Assembly (NCBI RefSeq): GCF_002163715.1
Contig: NZ_CP015698.1
Span: forward strand, 3,857,674-3,921,673
Source: Curvibacter sp. AEP1-3
Lineage (GTDB): Bacteria > Pseudomonadota > Gammaproteobacteria > Burkholderiales > Burkholderiaceae_C
Length of the DNA: 64,000 nucleotides
Reading direction: 5' to 3'
Shown: positions 63,849 through 64,000 of the stretch, piece after piece
Layout: each line of letters begins with the position of its first letter
How positions within the stretch are numbered: the first letter of the stretch is position 1
Position numbers and translations under genes: made by a program
The notes under the pieces: model-generated
Told to the model about the DNA's origin: nothing
The model's input: only the letters and a program-made list of their open reading frames with translations
Database searches by the model: none

Positions 63849-64000
63849 ATGATGGCAAAGCAACACGTTTTCGAATGCGAAGGTCAATGGAACGGCGCGC
63901 TGATGCGCGGCAACGGCCAATTCCGGGCCGGTACGCTCCATGGTGAGTATTCGGTCCCGCGAGAGATGACGGGCCCGGGCGTGGGGACCAACCCCGAAGA
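63849..64000 (+). CDS. OsmC-like protein (partial, runs off the window)
   Basis: From the ATG at 63849 (a second ATG follows at 63852) the first 50 or so residues read MMAKQHVFECEGQWNGALMR and GEYSVPREMTGPGVGTNPEE. The GTNPEE block directly precedes the first active-site cysteine in OsmC/Ohr-type proteins, so this is an OsmC-family N-terminus, a small thiol peroxidase-like or hydrolase-like fold. The rest is outside. It follows the ligase by 30 bases in the same direction and probably belongs to the same pathway unit. Confidence 0.75.
   Translation, partial: MMAKQHVFECEGQWNGALMRGNGQFRAGTLHGEYSVPREMTGPGVGTNPE

Overview
The window reads as a chromosome segment of a betaproteobacterium, most likely Comamonadaceae (Rhodoferax/Curvibacter/Acidovorax type). 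This rests on the GC-rich coding style, the ribF-ileS-lspA block, the 444-residue TrpS with an Ala-rich tail, and seven copies of a short dispersed palindromic repeat that I recall from that family. No rRNA, tRNA or CRISPR array was seen.

Region 1 (1-37.7 kb) is ordinary chromosome. A long minus-strand run (11.1 to 0.9 kb, genes mostly touching or overlapping) carries two c-type cytochromes, a 5'-nucleotidase-like lipoprotein, a hybrid histidine kinase, an RluA pseudouridine synthase, a PHP phosphoesterase, a YrdC/YciO protein, a site-2 protease and trpS. Then follow acyl-CoA synthetase, ferredoxin, GNAT, KAS III, zinc alcohol dehydrogenase, a BASS transporter, a CoxG-like protein, a DEDD exonuclease, a DUF808 membrane protein, EamA and SDR genes, an unusual soluble Cache-Cache-CheW protein, an AraC regulator divergent from an MFS gene, a GH13 glucosidase, a quinone reductase, an outer-membrane barrel protein, a Na/Pi cotransporter and lspA-ileS-ribF.

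Region 2 (from about 37.94 kb to the window end) is an integrated island. It cuts an HNH endonuclease gene after its first ~89 codons and is visibly AT-richer at its left end. The first genes form a mobility operon: three large tyrosine-recombinase-like proteins (418, 678 and 730 aa), then a protein joining a recombinase-accessory-like N-terminus and coiled coil to a polynucleotide-kinase-type P-loop domain, then the start of a fifth gene cut by an IS3 remnant. Next comes an IS21-family element (45.08-49.78 kb) with a different IS21-family element inserted in its istA gene.

Cargo block A (49.9-56.0 kb, all minus strand) is a Gabija-type anti-phage pair (OLD-family nuclease GajA and UvrD-like helicase GajB). 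Upstream on the same strand lie an HTH-ImmA/IrrE metalloprotease, its 161-residue partner and one uncertain ORF. A frameshifted IS3 element follows.

Cargo block B (58.2-64.0 kb, all plus strand) is a quorum-sensing module: a beta-propeller-like exported protein whose stop overlaps the luxR start, a LuxR receptor, an RsaM/DUF4902-like small protein, a perfect lux-box-like palindrome, and a LuxI synthase. The luxI stop overlaps the start of a class I aldolase of the aminodideoxyheptulosonate synthase/GriI type, followed by an AMP-forming acyl ligase and an OsmC-like protein that runs off the window. This looks like the start of an uncharacterised, quorum-controlled small-molecule pathway and, with the recombinase operon, is the most promising part of the window.
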